A stretch of DNA of 11,402 bases from Holophagaceae bacterium (GTDB lineage: Bacteria > Acidobacteriota > Holophagae > Holophagales > Holophagaceae). Location of the stretch: NCBI GenBank assembly GCA_003158505.1, contig PMJK01000154.1, forward strand, positions 1 through 11,402. The letters run 5' to 3'. Numbering within the stretch: the first letter of the stretch is position 1; every line of letters begins with the position of its first letter. Both the position numbers and the translations under genes were made by a program. Positions 1 through 6,846 of this stretch are shown here, one piece after another. A model generated the notes under the pieces. The model was not told where the DNA came from. It ran no database searches and saw only the letters and a list, made by a program, of their open reading frames with translations.

Positions 1-777
1 GACCTGAAGTGGATCCATCTCTATGTAGAGCGGTGGCTCAAAGCCCCGCTGCAACTAGCGGATGGGACACTGAAGGAACGGACGGGCGGCACGCCTCAGG
101 GTGGGGTCATCAGCCCCGTCCTGGCCAATCTGTTCATGCACCATGCGTTCGACCAGTGGATGGCGAGAACCTTCTCGGATATCCCCTTCGAGCGTTATGC
201 CGATGACATTCTGATCCACTGCGTGAGCCATGCGCAGGCTGTGGGCATTCTGGAGGGGGTCCGGGCAAGGTTGAAGGAGTGTGGGTTGGAGCTGCATCCC
301 GAGAAAACGAAGGTCGTTTACTGTAAGGACGACAATCGTCGGGAAGATACCGAGCCGCAGAGTTTCGACTTCCTGGGCTACACTTTCCGGCCACGGCTGA
401 TAAAGCGCAAAGATGGGAAGCTGTTTGTCGGGTTCGTGCCCGCGATGAGCCCCAAGGCGGCCAAAGCTGTCAGGGAAGTCATCCGGAGCTGGGACTTGGC
501 AAAAGGGTGGAACACGTTCTCTCTCAAAGCGGTGGCCAAGTTCATGAACCCGGCCATACGGGGATGGGTCAACTACTACGGCCGGTTTCATCGGTCGGAG
601 TGTCTCAAGATTCTGAGACATGTGAACCTCGTCCTAGCAACATGGGCAAAGCGGCGATACAAGCGTTTCAGGGGCAGCTGGTCCAAGGCATATGCCTGGC
701 TGGCGCGCACAGCTGCGAGGAATGAATCCTTGCTCGCACTCTGGACCCTGGGCGTGAAACCAATGGCTGGACGATAG
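1..777 (+). CDS. ltrA: Group II intron reverse transcriptase/maturase, C-terminal part
   Basis: Intron-encoded protein that helps the intron fold and splice and copies it into DNA at a new site (retrohoming). The 258 visible codons start mid-gene at the window edge. In order they show the RT block GTPQGGVISPVLANLFM (about residues 30-46), the catalytic YADD box at 66-69 (bases 196-207), the FDFLGYTFRPR block near 123, and the maturase (X) domain with NPAIRGWVNYYGRF at about 183-196. A basic tail ends at TAG 775-777. There is no HNH endonuclease domain after the maturase domain, so it would rely on nicks made at replication forks, as known for endonuclease-less relatives. Domain V starts at the very next base. 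No frameshift is visible, so the protein may be functional. The symbol ltrA is used in the generic family sense. Confidence 0.93.
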   Translation, partial: DLKWIHLYVERWLKAPLQLADGTLKERTGGTPQGGVISPVLANLFMHHAFDQWMARTFSDIPFERYADDILIHCVSHAQAVGILEGVRARLKECGLELHPEKTKVVYCKDDNRREDTEPQSFDFLGYTFRPRLIKRKDGKLFVGFVPAMSPKAAKAVREVIRSWDLAKGWNTFSLKAVAKFMNPAIRGWVNYYGRFHRSECLKILRHVNLVLATWAKRRYKRFRGSWSKAYAWLARTAARNESLLALWTLGVKPMAGR

Positions 778-811
778 GAGCCGTATGAAGCGAGAGTTTC
801 ACGTACGGATC
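778..811 (+). ncRNA. Group II intron domain V
   Basis: A 34-base helix starting directly after the maturase stop codon. It has the AGC catalytic triad at 779-781, a lower stem 781-785 with 804-808, the two-base bulge CG at 802-803, an upper stem 786-791 with 796-801, and a GAGA (GNRA) tetraloop at 792-795. These are the defining domain V elements, which form the metal-binding active site of the ribozyme. One departure: the base facing triad G780 is A809, where the usual partner is U giving a conserved G-U wobble. Confidence 0.88.
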
Positions 812-817
812 TGTGAG

Positions 818-846
818 AGCGTGGGGGTGAGATTCCCCCGCGCTAC
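818..846 (+). ncRNA. Group II intron domain VI hairpin
   Basis: Stem of agcg (818-821) with cgct (841-844), a T822-G840 wobble, and ggggg (823-827) with ccccc (835-839), closing a seven-base loop at 828-834. It follows domain V after six bases, the expected place for domain VI. The A at 845 in the ctactc context is the best branch-point candidate. Confidence 0.7.
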
Positions 847-852
847 TCGGCC

Positions 853-1367
853 GGGGCCCGCCCGCATTATCTTCCACCAGACGCAATCCTACCTTGTAGG
901 CATCCCGGTCCTCTCCCAGACGGATTGATGATGAACAGCCCCATACGAGGGCCTGTTTCCGACTTATCCGACGGTTCTGCCAGAGTCTTGGCATCGAAGG
1001 TGAAGGTGTAGGGCACACCCCATCAAATGGCGTCCATTCTGAGTGGACTTCGCCACCGCTCCATCGAAATCTCATCCGTGATGAAACGAGCCACCTTCCA
1101 CTCCTCGGAACGCATCTTAGCGACGTGAACCCAGGCCGACGTGAGGCTGTTGTAGGCAGGTCTAGTTGGCTCCCGCGATATCGCCGCCTGATTTGGACAC
1201 TGAAGTTGAACTTGAGACTCTAACCTGATTCGGTAATACGTTCGCCTGCTGTCGCAGGGCTCGCAGTGGATTGTCCGTTCGGAGGTCCAAACAATACCGT
1301 TCAAAGGAAAAAGAATGCACCGATCATCATCGGTGACTATTTTATGGCCTAGCTTGGTCCCACACAT
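853..1367 (-). pseudogene. Decayed minus-strand gene abutting the intron, function unknown
   Basis: Reading leftwards from an ATG at 1367, one frame stays open for 114 codons to a TGA at 1023-1025. It then continues in the same frame with a clearly protein-like stretch (VPYTFTFDAKTLAEPSD, then GPRMGLFIINPSG), down to about 925. A frame change near 920 allows continuation as EDRDAYKVGLRLVEDNAGG, which runs into the intron 3' end. One nonsense codon plus one frameshift in otherwise coherent sequence indicates a broken gene. The part nearest 1367 is less convincing as protein than the part near 900-1150. I do not recognise the family. If the intron inserted into this gene, the remaining C-terminal codons should lie beyond the 5' end of the intron, outside the window. 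Confidence 0.45.
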
Positions 1368-1376
1368 GAAGTACTT

Positions 1377-1855
1377 ATGCGCTGGCGCATCCTCTCATCA
1401 ATCCCGCTCGCAGGTTTGGCGGGCACTTCAGCATTCGCCCAGGACCACGCATCATTTGTCTTGCACGAGTAACTTAAACGGACGAATAGGCCAGCCACAT
1501 TCGCCCCCGCTGTTCAGATCGATCCAGCCACACACGATCCATCAACACTTATAGTCACTCTCGGGCTTCGCTTCGAATTATTTCGCGTTTCCCTCACCGC
1601 CCACAGGAACCTTCAGCGATAGCAAGGTCTTGAGCCCCATCTTCTCTGAAATTCAAGTCCAGGCTCCAACAGTCCAAGGGAATCAGGGCTAGTCGGGCCT
1701 TCCCGTGTTGCTTCTCGGCCCTATACGGATCGGTTCCCCATTTGAAACAGAGAAGGGCCTAAAAAATTGAAAAGAGCGACACATTGGTGCAAAATGCGAT
1801 CGAATTTACCAACCTTATTCGTACAAATTTCTATCTGCCGCACGGACCCCTGTAG
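1377..1855 (+). pseudogene. Decayed secreted-protein gene in three frames, function unknown
   Basis: ATG 1377 begins a signal-peptide-like sequence (MRWRILSSIPLAGLAGTSAFA, then QDHAS) that stops at TAA 1470-1472. Protein-like sequence continues past that stop to about 1555 (PATFAPAVQIDPATHDPSTL). It then moves to a second frame at about 1555-1767 (GTFSDSKVLSPIFSEIQVQ, an in-frame TAG, then LLLGPIRIGSPFETEKG). A third frame follows at about 1764-1855 (KIEKSDTLVQNAIEF, TNLIRTNFYLPHGPL, stop TAG 1853-1855). About 160 codons can be pieced together with two stops and two frame changes. An A-run at 1761-1766 marks the second shift, a typical slippage site. The product would have been exported. No family is recognised. 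It starts 9 bp from the divergent minus-strand remnant. Confidence 0.42.
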
Positions 1856-1923
1856 AGGTGGTCCCCCATTGGCCAAATTGAAATTCAAGTCCCAGCCAAT
1901 CTACAGCCTGAAGAGGTGAACTC

Positions 1924-2577
1924 ATGGCCAAGAATGAATGGAAAAAGTTGGTCAAAGCCGTAGCGCCCTTGATCGGCGCTGCACTAGATACACCCTTCGC
2001 GGGCCTAGCTTCCACATCGATCGCAGGGGCCCTTGCAGTTCCAGACGCAAGCACCAACGAGGCCGCCCTTGCAGAGGCTGTTCTGGGAGCGAATGCGGAT
2101 AAACTGCTTGAACTAAAAAAGGCTGATGAGGATTTTAGGCACCAAATCGCCCAGCTGGGTTTTCAAAATGAGGCAGACCTCGTCCATCTGATGCTCCAGG
2201 ACAATCCCAGCACCTCTCAAAAGGAGATTTCGCCCGTCTGGGCTCTCTGGATCCTAGCTTATTGTGTCACTGCAGGTTTCTTTTCGGTTCTGGGGTTTCT
2301 TTTCTACCTGCCGCCGACTTCTGAGGGATTCAAGGGCGTGCTCCAAGTCATGTTGGGGACCCTAGGAACAGCTTGGATCACCGTTATCACTTATTACTTC
2401 GGCAGCAGTGCGGGTTCAGATAGAAAAACGATCATCATGGCGGACCAAGCAAACAAACAATCTGCTGCTTCTGCTCCACTGCCATCTCTCAATCCCCAAG
2501 CGCCCGCGGCTCCCAATCCTCCTCCCCCATCCGCGCCGCCCGCAACTCCGTTTGTTCCAAACAAAGTTGTACCATAA
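1924..2577 (+). CDS. Holin-like 3-TM membrane protein (GTA_holin_3TM type) with Pro-rich tail
   Basis: 217 residues, ATG 1924, with gagg at 1913-1916 as Shine-Dalgarno. The N-terminal part (about 5-80) has the features of the three-TM holin family of gene transfer agents and phages: a small-residue-rich hydrophobic segment (about 11-38, VAPLIGAAL...AGALAV), then a charged helix containing ADKLLELKKADEDF. Two clear membrane segments follow at about 104-130 and 137-160, then FGSSAGSDRKT, a motif often seen after the last TM in this family. Holins make membrane holes that release lytic enzymes. The last 35 residues (182-217) are a Pro/Ala/Ser-rich tail such as NPPPPSAPPATPF, unusual for a holin and possibly periplasmic or cytoplasmic linker-like. 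No endolysin, spanin or capsid gene lies nearby, so a role outside phage lysis, or a stranded phage relic, are both possible. Family match is by eye. Confidence 0.72.
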   Translation: MAKNEWKKLVKAVAPLIGAALDTPFAGLASTSIAGALAVPDASTNEAALAEAVLGANADKLLELKKADEDFRHQIAQLGFQNEADLVHLMLQDNPSTSQKEISPVWALWILAYCVTAGFFSVLGFLFYLPPTSEGFKGVLQVMLGTLGTAWITVITYYFGSSAGSDRKTIIMADQANKQSAASAPLPSLNPQAPAAPNPPPPSAPPATPFVPNKVVP

Positions 2578-2661
2578 CAATAATTTCAGTTTGTTTCGGT
2601 AGGCTTCTTCAACGCCTCAATGCAAGAGGGGCCAGTTAGCTTCATTCGTTAGGAGATTTCT

Positions 2662-3201
2662 ATGCTCCTCGTCCCTGAATGGACAACCGTAGTAGATGAT
2701 GCAGTCAAGGTGGGTTTGGGCGCGTTGATTGGGGCAACGGCGACAATCACTACGACGCTAATCACGCGCAAATCGGAACAAAGGAAGCGCCATTTCGAAA
2801 AACGCCTTGAGCTACTGCAAGAAGCCGTTCTAGAGGTTTCAAAATTTGGTTCCTCAATTTCTACATACTGGGCAGACGTACGAAATGCATCTTACATTCG
2901 TGACACACAGGGTTCCATTACCAACGAAATCCAAAGTCAACTCGATCAGCAACAGGAAGAAGTCTATAGACAATTCGCAGAACTCAGTTCGCCAAGAGCA
3001 AAACTCTCAATGATTGCTGAACACTCATCTCGGAAGGCATTGGATGACCTTAGAGCTATTTGCGATTCTTTCTTTAAAATCGCACCGCTTTCGAATTCCA
3101 AATGTACTCCTCACCACCTTGATGATATCAAGAGCGAAATTAACTCAAGGAGGGAGGCGTTCTATACAGCCGTTGGTGATGCCTTCAACAGAAAGCTTTG
3201 A
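2662..3201 (+). CDS. Hypothetical single-TM protein with long helical cytoplasmic region
   Basis: 179 residues, ATG 2662 with a good aggag at 2651-2655 (six-base spacing). A hydrophobic segment at about 14-35 (VKVGLGALIGATATITTTLI) is followed at once by a basic stretch (TRKSEQRKRHFEKR, about 35-48). By the positive-inside rule this puts the rest of the protein in the cytoplasm. Residues about 45-175 are rich in charged and Leu/Ala residues and look almost wholly alpha-helical, with possible coiled coil around ITNEIQSQLDQQQEEVYRQF. I recognise no family or catalytic motif. It starts 84 bp after the holin-like gene on the same strand with similar AT-rich composition, so it may share a transcript and work at the same membrane. 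That link is inference. Confidence 0.75.
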   Translation: MLLVPEWTTVVDDAVKVGLGALIGATATITTTLITRKSEQRKRHFEKRLELLQEAVLEVSKFGSSISTYWADVRNASYIRDTQGSITNEIQSQLDQQQEEVYRQFAELSSPRAKLSMIAEHSSRKALDDLRAICDSFFKIAPLSNSKCTPHHLDDIKSEINSRREAFYTAVGDAFNRKL

Positions 3202-3360
3202 TCATTTCGTTCTCCAGCAAAATTGTAGTTTCTTACCCCCCTCTTACCTTGGCTGATAGATCCCGTTTGTTGATACTTATACTTTTTTTGGGAGAAATGA
3301 TTCTGGGGAGATTCCGCATTTCTCCGATGGCCTTTGAAGCTCATCCATCTCACTTCGCAT

Positions 3361-3364
3361 GGAG
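3361..3364 (+). promoter_or_regulatory. Shine-Dalgarno deciding the DUF6765 start
   Basis: GGAG six bases before ATG 3371. The in-frame ATG at 3359 overlaps this site and has no comparable site of its own. The product starting at 3371 begins MQIDFHH, the usual beginning for this family, so 3371 is preferred. Confidence 0.6.
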
Positions 3365-3370
3365 ATTCGT

Positions 3371-4486
3371 ATGCAGATCGATTTCCACCACACCTGTACT
3401 TACGCGCTTGCAAGACTGACTGGTTTTGCACATGGGGAGGCGAGAATCATAGCCTATTCGGCTCAGTATGTAGATGATGCGAAAAATGAGGGCCTGATCA
3501 ATTTCAACAACCACGAGCCATACAATCATATTGCTAGCGCACACACCGTAGTCCCCAGTAATTGGGAGGAATTGGCAGGTTTCCGGGAGAACCTTGATAA
3601 TGCCAAAAATGAAAAGGCATGGCTTCCATTTCACTTTCTTCCAGGCAACGGAGGTCTTGGCGCCCAGGAGATCAATACTGACCCCATGGTTCGGCGGCTG
3701 ATTTGTCAACCGGATAGCCATTTGGCAGCACGGATGAACGAGGCTTGCATCAATGCTCGAAACCAGCCCAATGGCCTCCACCGGTTGGGAATTACGGCCC
3801 ATGTTTATGCGGACACATTCACCCACTATGGATTTGTGGGCCTGGACAACCCAATCAACAAGGTTGGGAAGCTCTTCCGTGACACGGGAGAAGAACTGGG
3901 TCAGTTTCTCGAGAAAATCTTAAAATCGTCATTCACCAGTTCACTCCCTTTGGGTCATGGGATGGTCCTAGTTCTACCGGACCAACCGTTCCGAGTTTGG
4001 AGCTACCAGGATAGGGACGGGAATTCAGTACATCGGAATAACACAGAGAACTTCCTTCACGCATGTCAGCGCCTATTCGAACTCTTTCATGACTATCGGG
4101 GAACGGGACAGGGAATTTCCCTTTCAAATGAAGATAAAGCTTCCCTTCAGTGGGCCTTCAGCACCTTCACTGACGAAAATGAAGATGTTCGACATAGTCA
4201 TTGGTACGACTTACTCGCCGGGAACGTTGGTGACCATTTATTCTCCTTCGGTGCATTGGGCCCCGACGAAATTGCTTCTCTGCATTACGTTGCGAAAGGG
4301 GAAGGCTCGTGGAAATTCTTTGCCTTGGCCACATCCGACTCTAAGGACAGTCCCTCGGATTCCTTCACCTGGTCAGACGCATTCGAGCATAGCGATTGGA
4401 AGCGATTCCATGATGCGGCAAAGGAACATCGGGACGAAGTTCTCGATAGGATCCTGAAGGAATTCAGCTTGGACCCCACAGCGTAG
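3371..4486 (+). CDS. DUF6765 family protein, putative zinc-dependent hydrolase
   Basis: 371 residues. The N-terminus MQIDFHHTCTYALARLTGF, the following IIAYSAQYVDDA (26-37), FHFLPGNGG (87-95) and HRLGITAHVYADTFTHYGF (137-155) are the pattern I associate with the DUF6765 family. The set H6/H7, D35/D36, H58, H88, and H144-x3-D148-x3-H152 resembles the metal-binding arrangement of the zinc-dependent phospholipase C / P1 nuclease group, so a metal-dependent hydrolase is a reasonable guess but not shown. No signal peptide is visible, unlike classical secreted phospholipases of that group, so it is probably cytoplasmic. The C-terminal 200 residues are charged and unrecognised. The gene stands alone, 169 bp after the previous gene and 243 bp before the next. 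The substrate is unknown. Confidence 0.78.
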   Translation: MQIDFHHTCTYALARLTGFAHGEARIIAYSAQYVDDAKNEGLINFNNHEPYNHIASAHTVVPSNWEELAGFRENLDNAKNEKAWLPFHFLPGNGGLGAQEINTDPMVRRLICQPDSHLAARMNEACINARNQPNGLHRLGITAHVYADTFTHYGFVGLDNPINKVGKLFRDTGEELGQFLEKILKSSFTSSLPLGHGMVLVLPDQPFRVWSYQDRDGNSVHRNNTENFLHACQRLFELFHDYRGTGQGISLSNEDKASLQWAFSTFTDENEDVRHSHWYDLLAGNVGDHLFSFGALGPDEIASLHYVAKGEGSWKFFALATSDSKDSPSDSFTWSDAFEHSDWKRFHDAAKEHRDEVLDRILKEFSLDPTA

Positions 4487-4720
4487 TGATCCAACTACAC
4501 CTGCTGGCGCCCTCCTATGAGATTGACCTGGATTCCCATTCCCCTCTCAGTATCTCGGTGCAGGTGGGGGCTGGTTAAGCCCATTTCTTTAGTGGTCTTA
4601 AACATAAAGTAGTCAATACATAATTTCCGACCTGTGCTTTTCCTAGTCATCAACAGTCCAGAAATGAGCAGTTGCGAAATACTCCTGAGTTGGAAGGCAA
4701 TTTTAGAAGATCCTTCATTT

Positions 4721-4724
4721 GGAG
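4721..4724 (+). promoter_or_regulatory. Shine-Dalgarno deciding the start at 4730
   Basis: GGAG five bases before ATG 4730. In-frame upstream starts, including the one at 4634, lack a comparable site, and the sequence before 4730 does not look like the beta-rich remainder. Confidence 0.55.
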
Positions 4725-4729
4725 AAGCC

Positions 4730-5011
4730 ATGACGATAGTCAGCGTAGACTTCACCGTGAGCCCAAGCACGAACCTACAAAGTTTCTGGATCGCTGTGGA
4801 CGACAAAGACGTCCAACTTAGAAACAATTTTGGTTCCATCCCGTTAGATGACTCCAAGTCCCATTGTCTGGTTTGGTGGCTCATGGGAAACCCTGGCGAA
4901 AACATGGCCATCCAGGGCAGGGTTGGGAGCAGGGTGGTCGTGAATATTCCACCCAGTGCTGTCCCTGTCGGTGATATCTACGGCGGCGGCCTGCAATCTT
5001 TTAACATATGA
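4730..5011 (+). CDS. Small beta-rich hypothetical protein (93 aa), coupled to the next gene
   Basis: Begins MTIVSVDFTVSPSTN and ends at TGA 5009-5011. Alternating hydrophobic and polar residues with Gly/Pro turns (LQSFWIAVDD, HCLVWWLMGNPGENMAI, GRVGSRVVVNIPP) suggest a small beta-sandwich or Ig-like fold. The Trp pair and single Cys in HCLVWWLMGNPG are distinctive. There is no signal peptide and no TM segment, so it should be cytoplasmic unless exported another way. Its stop codon overlaps the Shine-Dalgarno of the following secreted-protein gene, which implies translational coupling and a shared role. Family not recognised. Confidence 0.65.
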   Translation: MTIVSVDFTVSPSTNLQSFWIAVDDKDVQLRNNFGSIPLDDSKSHCLVWWLMGNPGENMAIQGRVGSRVVVNIPPSAVPVGDIYGGGLQSFNI

Positions 5012-5020
5012 GGTGCGACC

Positions 5021-6076
5021 ATGAAGCTAACGACCTTCGCTGTCCTCCTTTGCATATGTTTCAGCGGACCAGGTCTGGCAGGGCAAGCGGAGCCTCAAAA
5101 ACCACTTCCATCTACCCTCCTTACTGGGATTGGTGAAGCGAACCAGAGAAGTCCAATGGCCGACACGGAAGCATCCAGGATCATCTTGCAGGCCAGTCAG
5201 GATACGAGCAAAGCCACAATAAAACTGGGGCCGGAGACCTTTTCAAATAAGAACTTCTCAAATTTCACTCTTACTGCTTCGGCTCCTGTTTCCAAGGCAT
5301 CGGATACCACTCTAATGGGCGGGACCGACGGCTTTGCCAATGCCTTTACCCTCCAGTTGTCATTCAGCCAGTTCGTGGTGCATCGCCGGGATCCCGAAGA
5401 AATCATAAGTAGGCTGGATGAATTCAAAAAGAAAATCGAGGCAGGGGCAATCAGTAAAGGAAAATCCGAAGCGGAAGCAAAAGCCTTAGTCGTAGGAGCG
5501 GATAATATTCACGATTACGATCCGGCGGATGCGGTTACCTTCAGAGAACTGTTATGGGACACCGAATCCTCGATCAATGTCTGGGGATTTGGCTTGACTG
5601 GTGGCCACCAGTCATTTTCCTATTTGAGCCAAGGTTCCTTCGCATCGATGACAGCCAACAAAGTTCCATACGGCGGGAATGTCTATTGGGGCATCATCCC
5701 TTCGCACACCATGGAATTATTCAACTTCTCCTACGAATACCAGAAGGCGTTCCTGGATTCCAAGACCACCGCCATCGTTGGCCCGACTACCGCCTCTGGG
5801 ATTAGCGTAACCAAGACTGGTCCGCTCGGACTACCTGTCGACAATGATAAGGAATTGGGGGCTTTGGAATTCAGGAGGATGTTCGGATCCATCGGCATAG
5901 ATCCAAAGGTTAGCTATGATTTTAAGGGAAAGGTCTGGGCCGTAGACATCCCGATCATGTTTTTGCGGGATTCGAAGGGCAACCTTACCGGCGGTTTGGA
6001 CTTGGCATTGGATGACAAGTCTCACCAGTTCACCGCGGGTCTCATCATTCGAAGCGGCTTTGGCATCTTCAAGTGA
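5021..6076 (+). CDS. Secreted hypothetical protein, possible outer-membrane beta-barrel
   Basis: 351 residues, ATG 5021, with GAGGTG at 5010-5015 overlapping the upstream stop. Residues 1-21 are a signal peptide (MKLTTFAVLLCICFSGPGLA, then G; cleavage before QAEPQ likely). The mature part has a polar N-terminal region, a short charged helix (about 127-155, EEIISRLDEFKKKIEAGAIS and on), then repeated amphipathic beta stretches: INVWGFGLTGGHQSFSYLS, NVYWGIIPSHTMELFNFSYE, VWAVDIPIMFL, LTGGLDLALDD, HQFTAGLIIRSGFGIFK. Hairpins joined by short turns at the C-terminus, with an aromatic next to the final residue, suggest an outer-membrane barrel, but a secreted beta-protein is also possible. No enzymatic motif is seen. 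Coupled to the 93-residue gene upstream. Family not recognised. Confidence 0.72.
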   Translation: MKLTTFAVLLCICFSGPGLAGQAEPQKPLPSTLLTGIGEANQRSPMADTEASRIILQASQDTSKATIKLGPETFSNKNFSNFTLTASAPVSKASDTTLMGGTDGFANAFTLQLSFSQFVVHRRDPEEIISRLDEFKKKIEAGAISKGKSEAEAKALVVGADNIHDYDPADAVTFRELLWDTESSINVWGFGLTGGHQSFSYLSQGSFASMTANKVPYGGNVYWGIIPSHTMELFNFSYEYQKAFLDSKTTAIVGPTTASGISVTKTGPLGLPVDNDKELGALEFRRMFGSIGIDPKVSYDFKGKVWAVDIPIMFLRDSKGNLTGGLDLALDDKSHQFTAGLIIRSGFGIFK

Positions 6077-6287
6077 GGCATGTATTCCGTGCAAAAAATT
6101 AATATTGTGTAGTGATTGATATTGCCATTGTGTGGCCAACTGATTTCCTTCGTTCTGTGTCAAACCTTGGAAGCACTTGCGAATCATCTGCTTTGTAATA
6201 AACCAACTACCCGAATTCGTTAGTAAATCATGGGAAAGGGGGAGGTACCGGAAAGCTATTCCAGCGCATGAATGGGAGGCACTCTCC
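6077..6287 (+). other. AT-rich spacer with no recognised gene
   Basis: Short AT-rich stretch (for example aaaaaattaatattg near 6092-6106). A TTG codon at 6177 opens a longer version of the next frame, but that extension does not look like the BamE-like domain. No hairpin with a T-run is seen after the stop at 6076. Confidence 0.4.
6274..6279 (+). promoter_or_regulatory. Shine-Dalgarno deciding the start at 6288
   Basis: GGGAGG eight bases before ATG 6288. It favours this start over the in-frame TTG at 6177, which would add 37 residues of unrelated composition. Confidence 0.6.
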
Positions 6288-6575
6288 ATGGGATTTGGCA
6301 GTATCGCGAAACTCAACCAGCTAGATCGAGGCATGAGCCAGACTCAGGTGTGCCAAATTCTTGGTGACCCAAAATTCAAGGAACTGAAAGCTGGGCGAAC
6401 CGTTCTGAAGTTCAGCCTCCATGAGTGGATGCAAGGTTGGAAGCCTGTGTACCTTGTTTTCGACGAAGGAGGGAAGCTGGTAGAATGGTATGTAAATGAA
6501 GATGAGTACTTGGGCATGCAAAAAATATGGTTAGATACTCTCAAATTAATTAAGCAAGACAAGAGCGATAAATAG
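6288..6575 (+). CDS. Small BamE/SmpA-like domain protein, no export signal
   Basis: 95 residues starting MGFGSIAKLNQL. The core LDRGMSQTQVCQILGDPKF (about 12-30) matches the helix pair typical of BamE/SmpA/OmlA-like domains (G-M-[ST]-x3-V-x3-L-G-x-P). Three beta stretches follow (TVLKFSLHEW, KPVYLVFDEGGKLVEWYV), as expected for that fold. Classical BamE is an outer-membrane lipoprotein of the BAM complex. This one has no signal peptide or lipobox, so it is more likely a soluble single-domain relative used for protein binding. It stands 211 bp after the secreted protein gene on the same strand, and co-function with that putative barrel is tempting but unproven. Confidence 0.68.
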   Translation: MGFGSIAKLNQLDRGMSQTQVCQILGDPKFKELKAGRTVLKFSLHEWMQGWKPVYLVFDEGGKLVEWYVNEDEYLGMQKIWLDTLKLIKQDKSDK

Positions 6576-6624
6576 CCGGGTGGCTCAATTGGCCCTTGGG
6601 TATTGCAGCAGTATCACCGAGCAA

Positions 6625-6846
6625 CTAGTCGCACGTCTGGCCATTCCGTTGTCTTCTTCCTTCTGAACATCGACCCTCCTGGAGCGAGCCTCGGCAAGCC
6701 TCTAGGACGATCCTGTGAAAATCTTCTTTTTGCTGCGAACTGGAAATGTCGGTCATGAGTAAGGTTCCGACGAGCGTTTTGGCAGGGTTGATGCGCCTGT
6801 AATCGAATCTGTCCTGGGCCCCAAAGTCGCGTTGGAACCGACTGGA
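6625..6846 (-). pseudogene. Possible gene fragment downstream of the SprT-like gene
   Basis: On the minus strand one frame is open from 6846 down to a TAG at 6625-6627. It reads as plausible protein (FQRDFGAQDRFDYRRINPAK, then TLVGTLLMTDISSSQQKEDF, then HRIVLEACRG). No convincing start or Shine-Dalgarno is present; an internal ATG lies at MTDISSSQ. It follows the abrupt end of the SprT-like gene and could be the tail of a different decayed gene. It overlaps a second open frame of similar length that looks less protein-like. Function unknown. Confidence 0.25.

Larger units (their letters stand above)
1..853 (+). mobile_element. Group II intron, 3' portion (5' end outside window)
   Basis: A maturase reading frame enters from the left edge and is followed directly by a domain V helix and a domain VI hairpin, the standard 3' architecture of a bacterial group II intron. 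The 3' end is placed at about 853, seven to eight bases after the likely branch-point A at 845 in the context gcgctActc; this boundary is approximate. The maturase lacks a C-terminal endonuclease, and the sequence style resembles bacterial class D introns (inference). The 5' half, with domains I-III and the exon-binding sites, is not in the window, so the target site cannot be derived here. It lies antisense to the decayed minus-strand gene immediately to its right. Confidence 0.88.

Noticed and set aside
1023..1025. In-frame TGA in the minus-strand remnant read as selenocysteine
   Set aside because: A frame change soon afterwards and the missing C-terminus indicate decay; no SECIS-like hairpin was identified after the codon.
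3278..3283. TATACT as -10 promoter element before the DUF6765 gene
   Set aside because: No -35-like hexamer at 16-18 bases upstream; the only TTG-type hexamers are at wrong distances.
4518..4613. Short 31-codon frame MRLTWIPIPLSV... between the DUF6765 gene and the next gene
   Set aside because: No Shine-Dalgarno, no family resemblance, and it ends in AT-rich spacer; probably chance.
4634..4729. Longer version of the 93-residue protein from an upstream start at 4634
   Set aside because: No Shine-Dalgarno there, and ATG 4730 has GGAG at the right distance; kept only as an alternative.
6177..6287. Longer BamE-like protein from TTG 6177
   Set aside because: The added 37 residues do not resemble the family or a signal peptide, and ATG 6288 has a far better GGGAGG site.
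6575..6640. tRNA-like start (gccgggtggctcaattgg resembles a D-arm)
   Set aside because: No matching T-arm (GTTCGAATC-type), anticodon stem or acceptor pairing follows, so it is not a tRNA gene; a fragment as an attachment site is not supported either.
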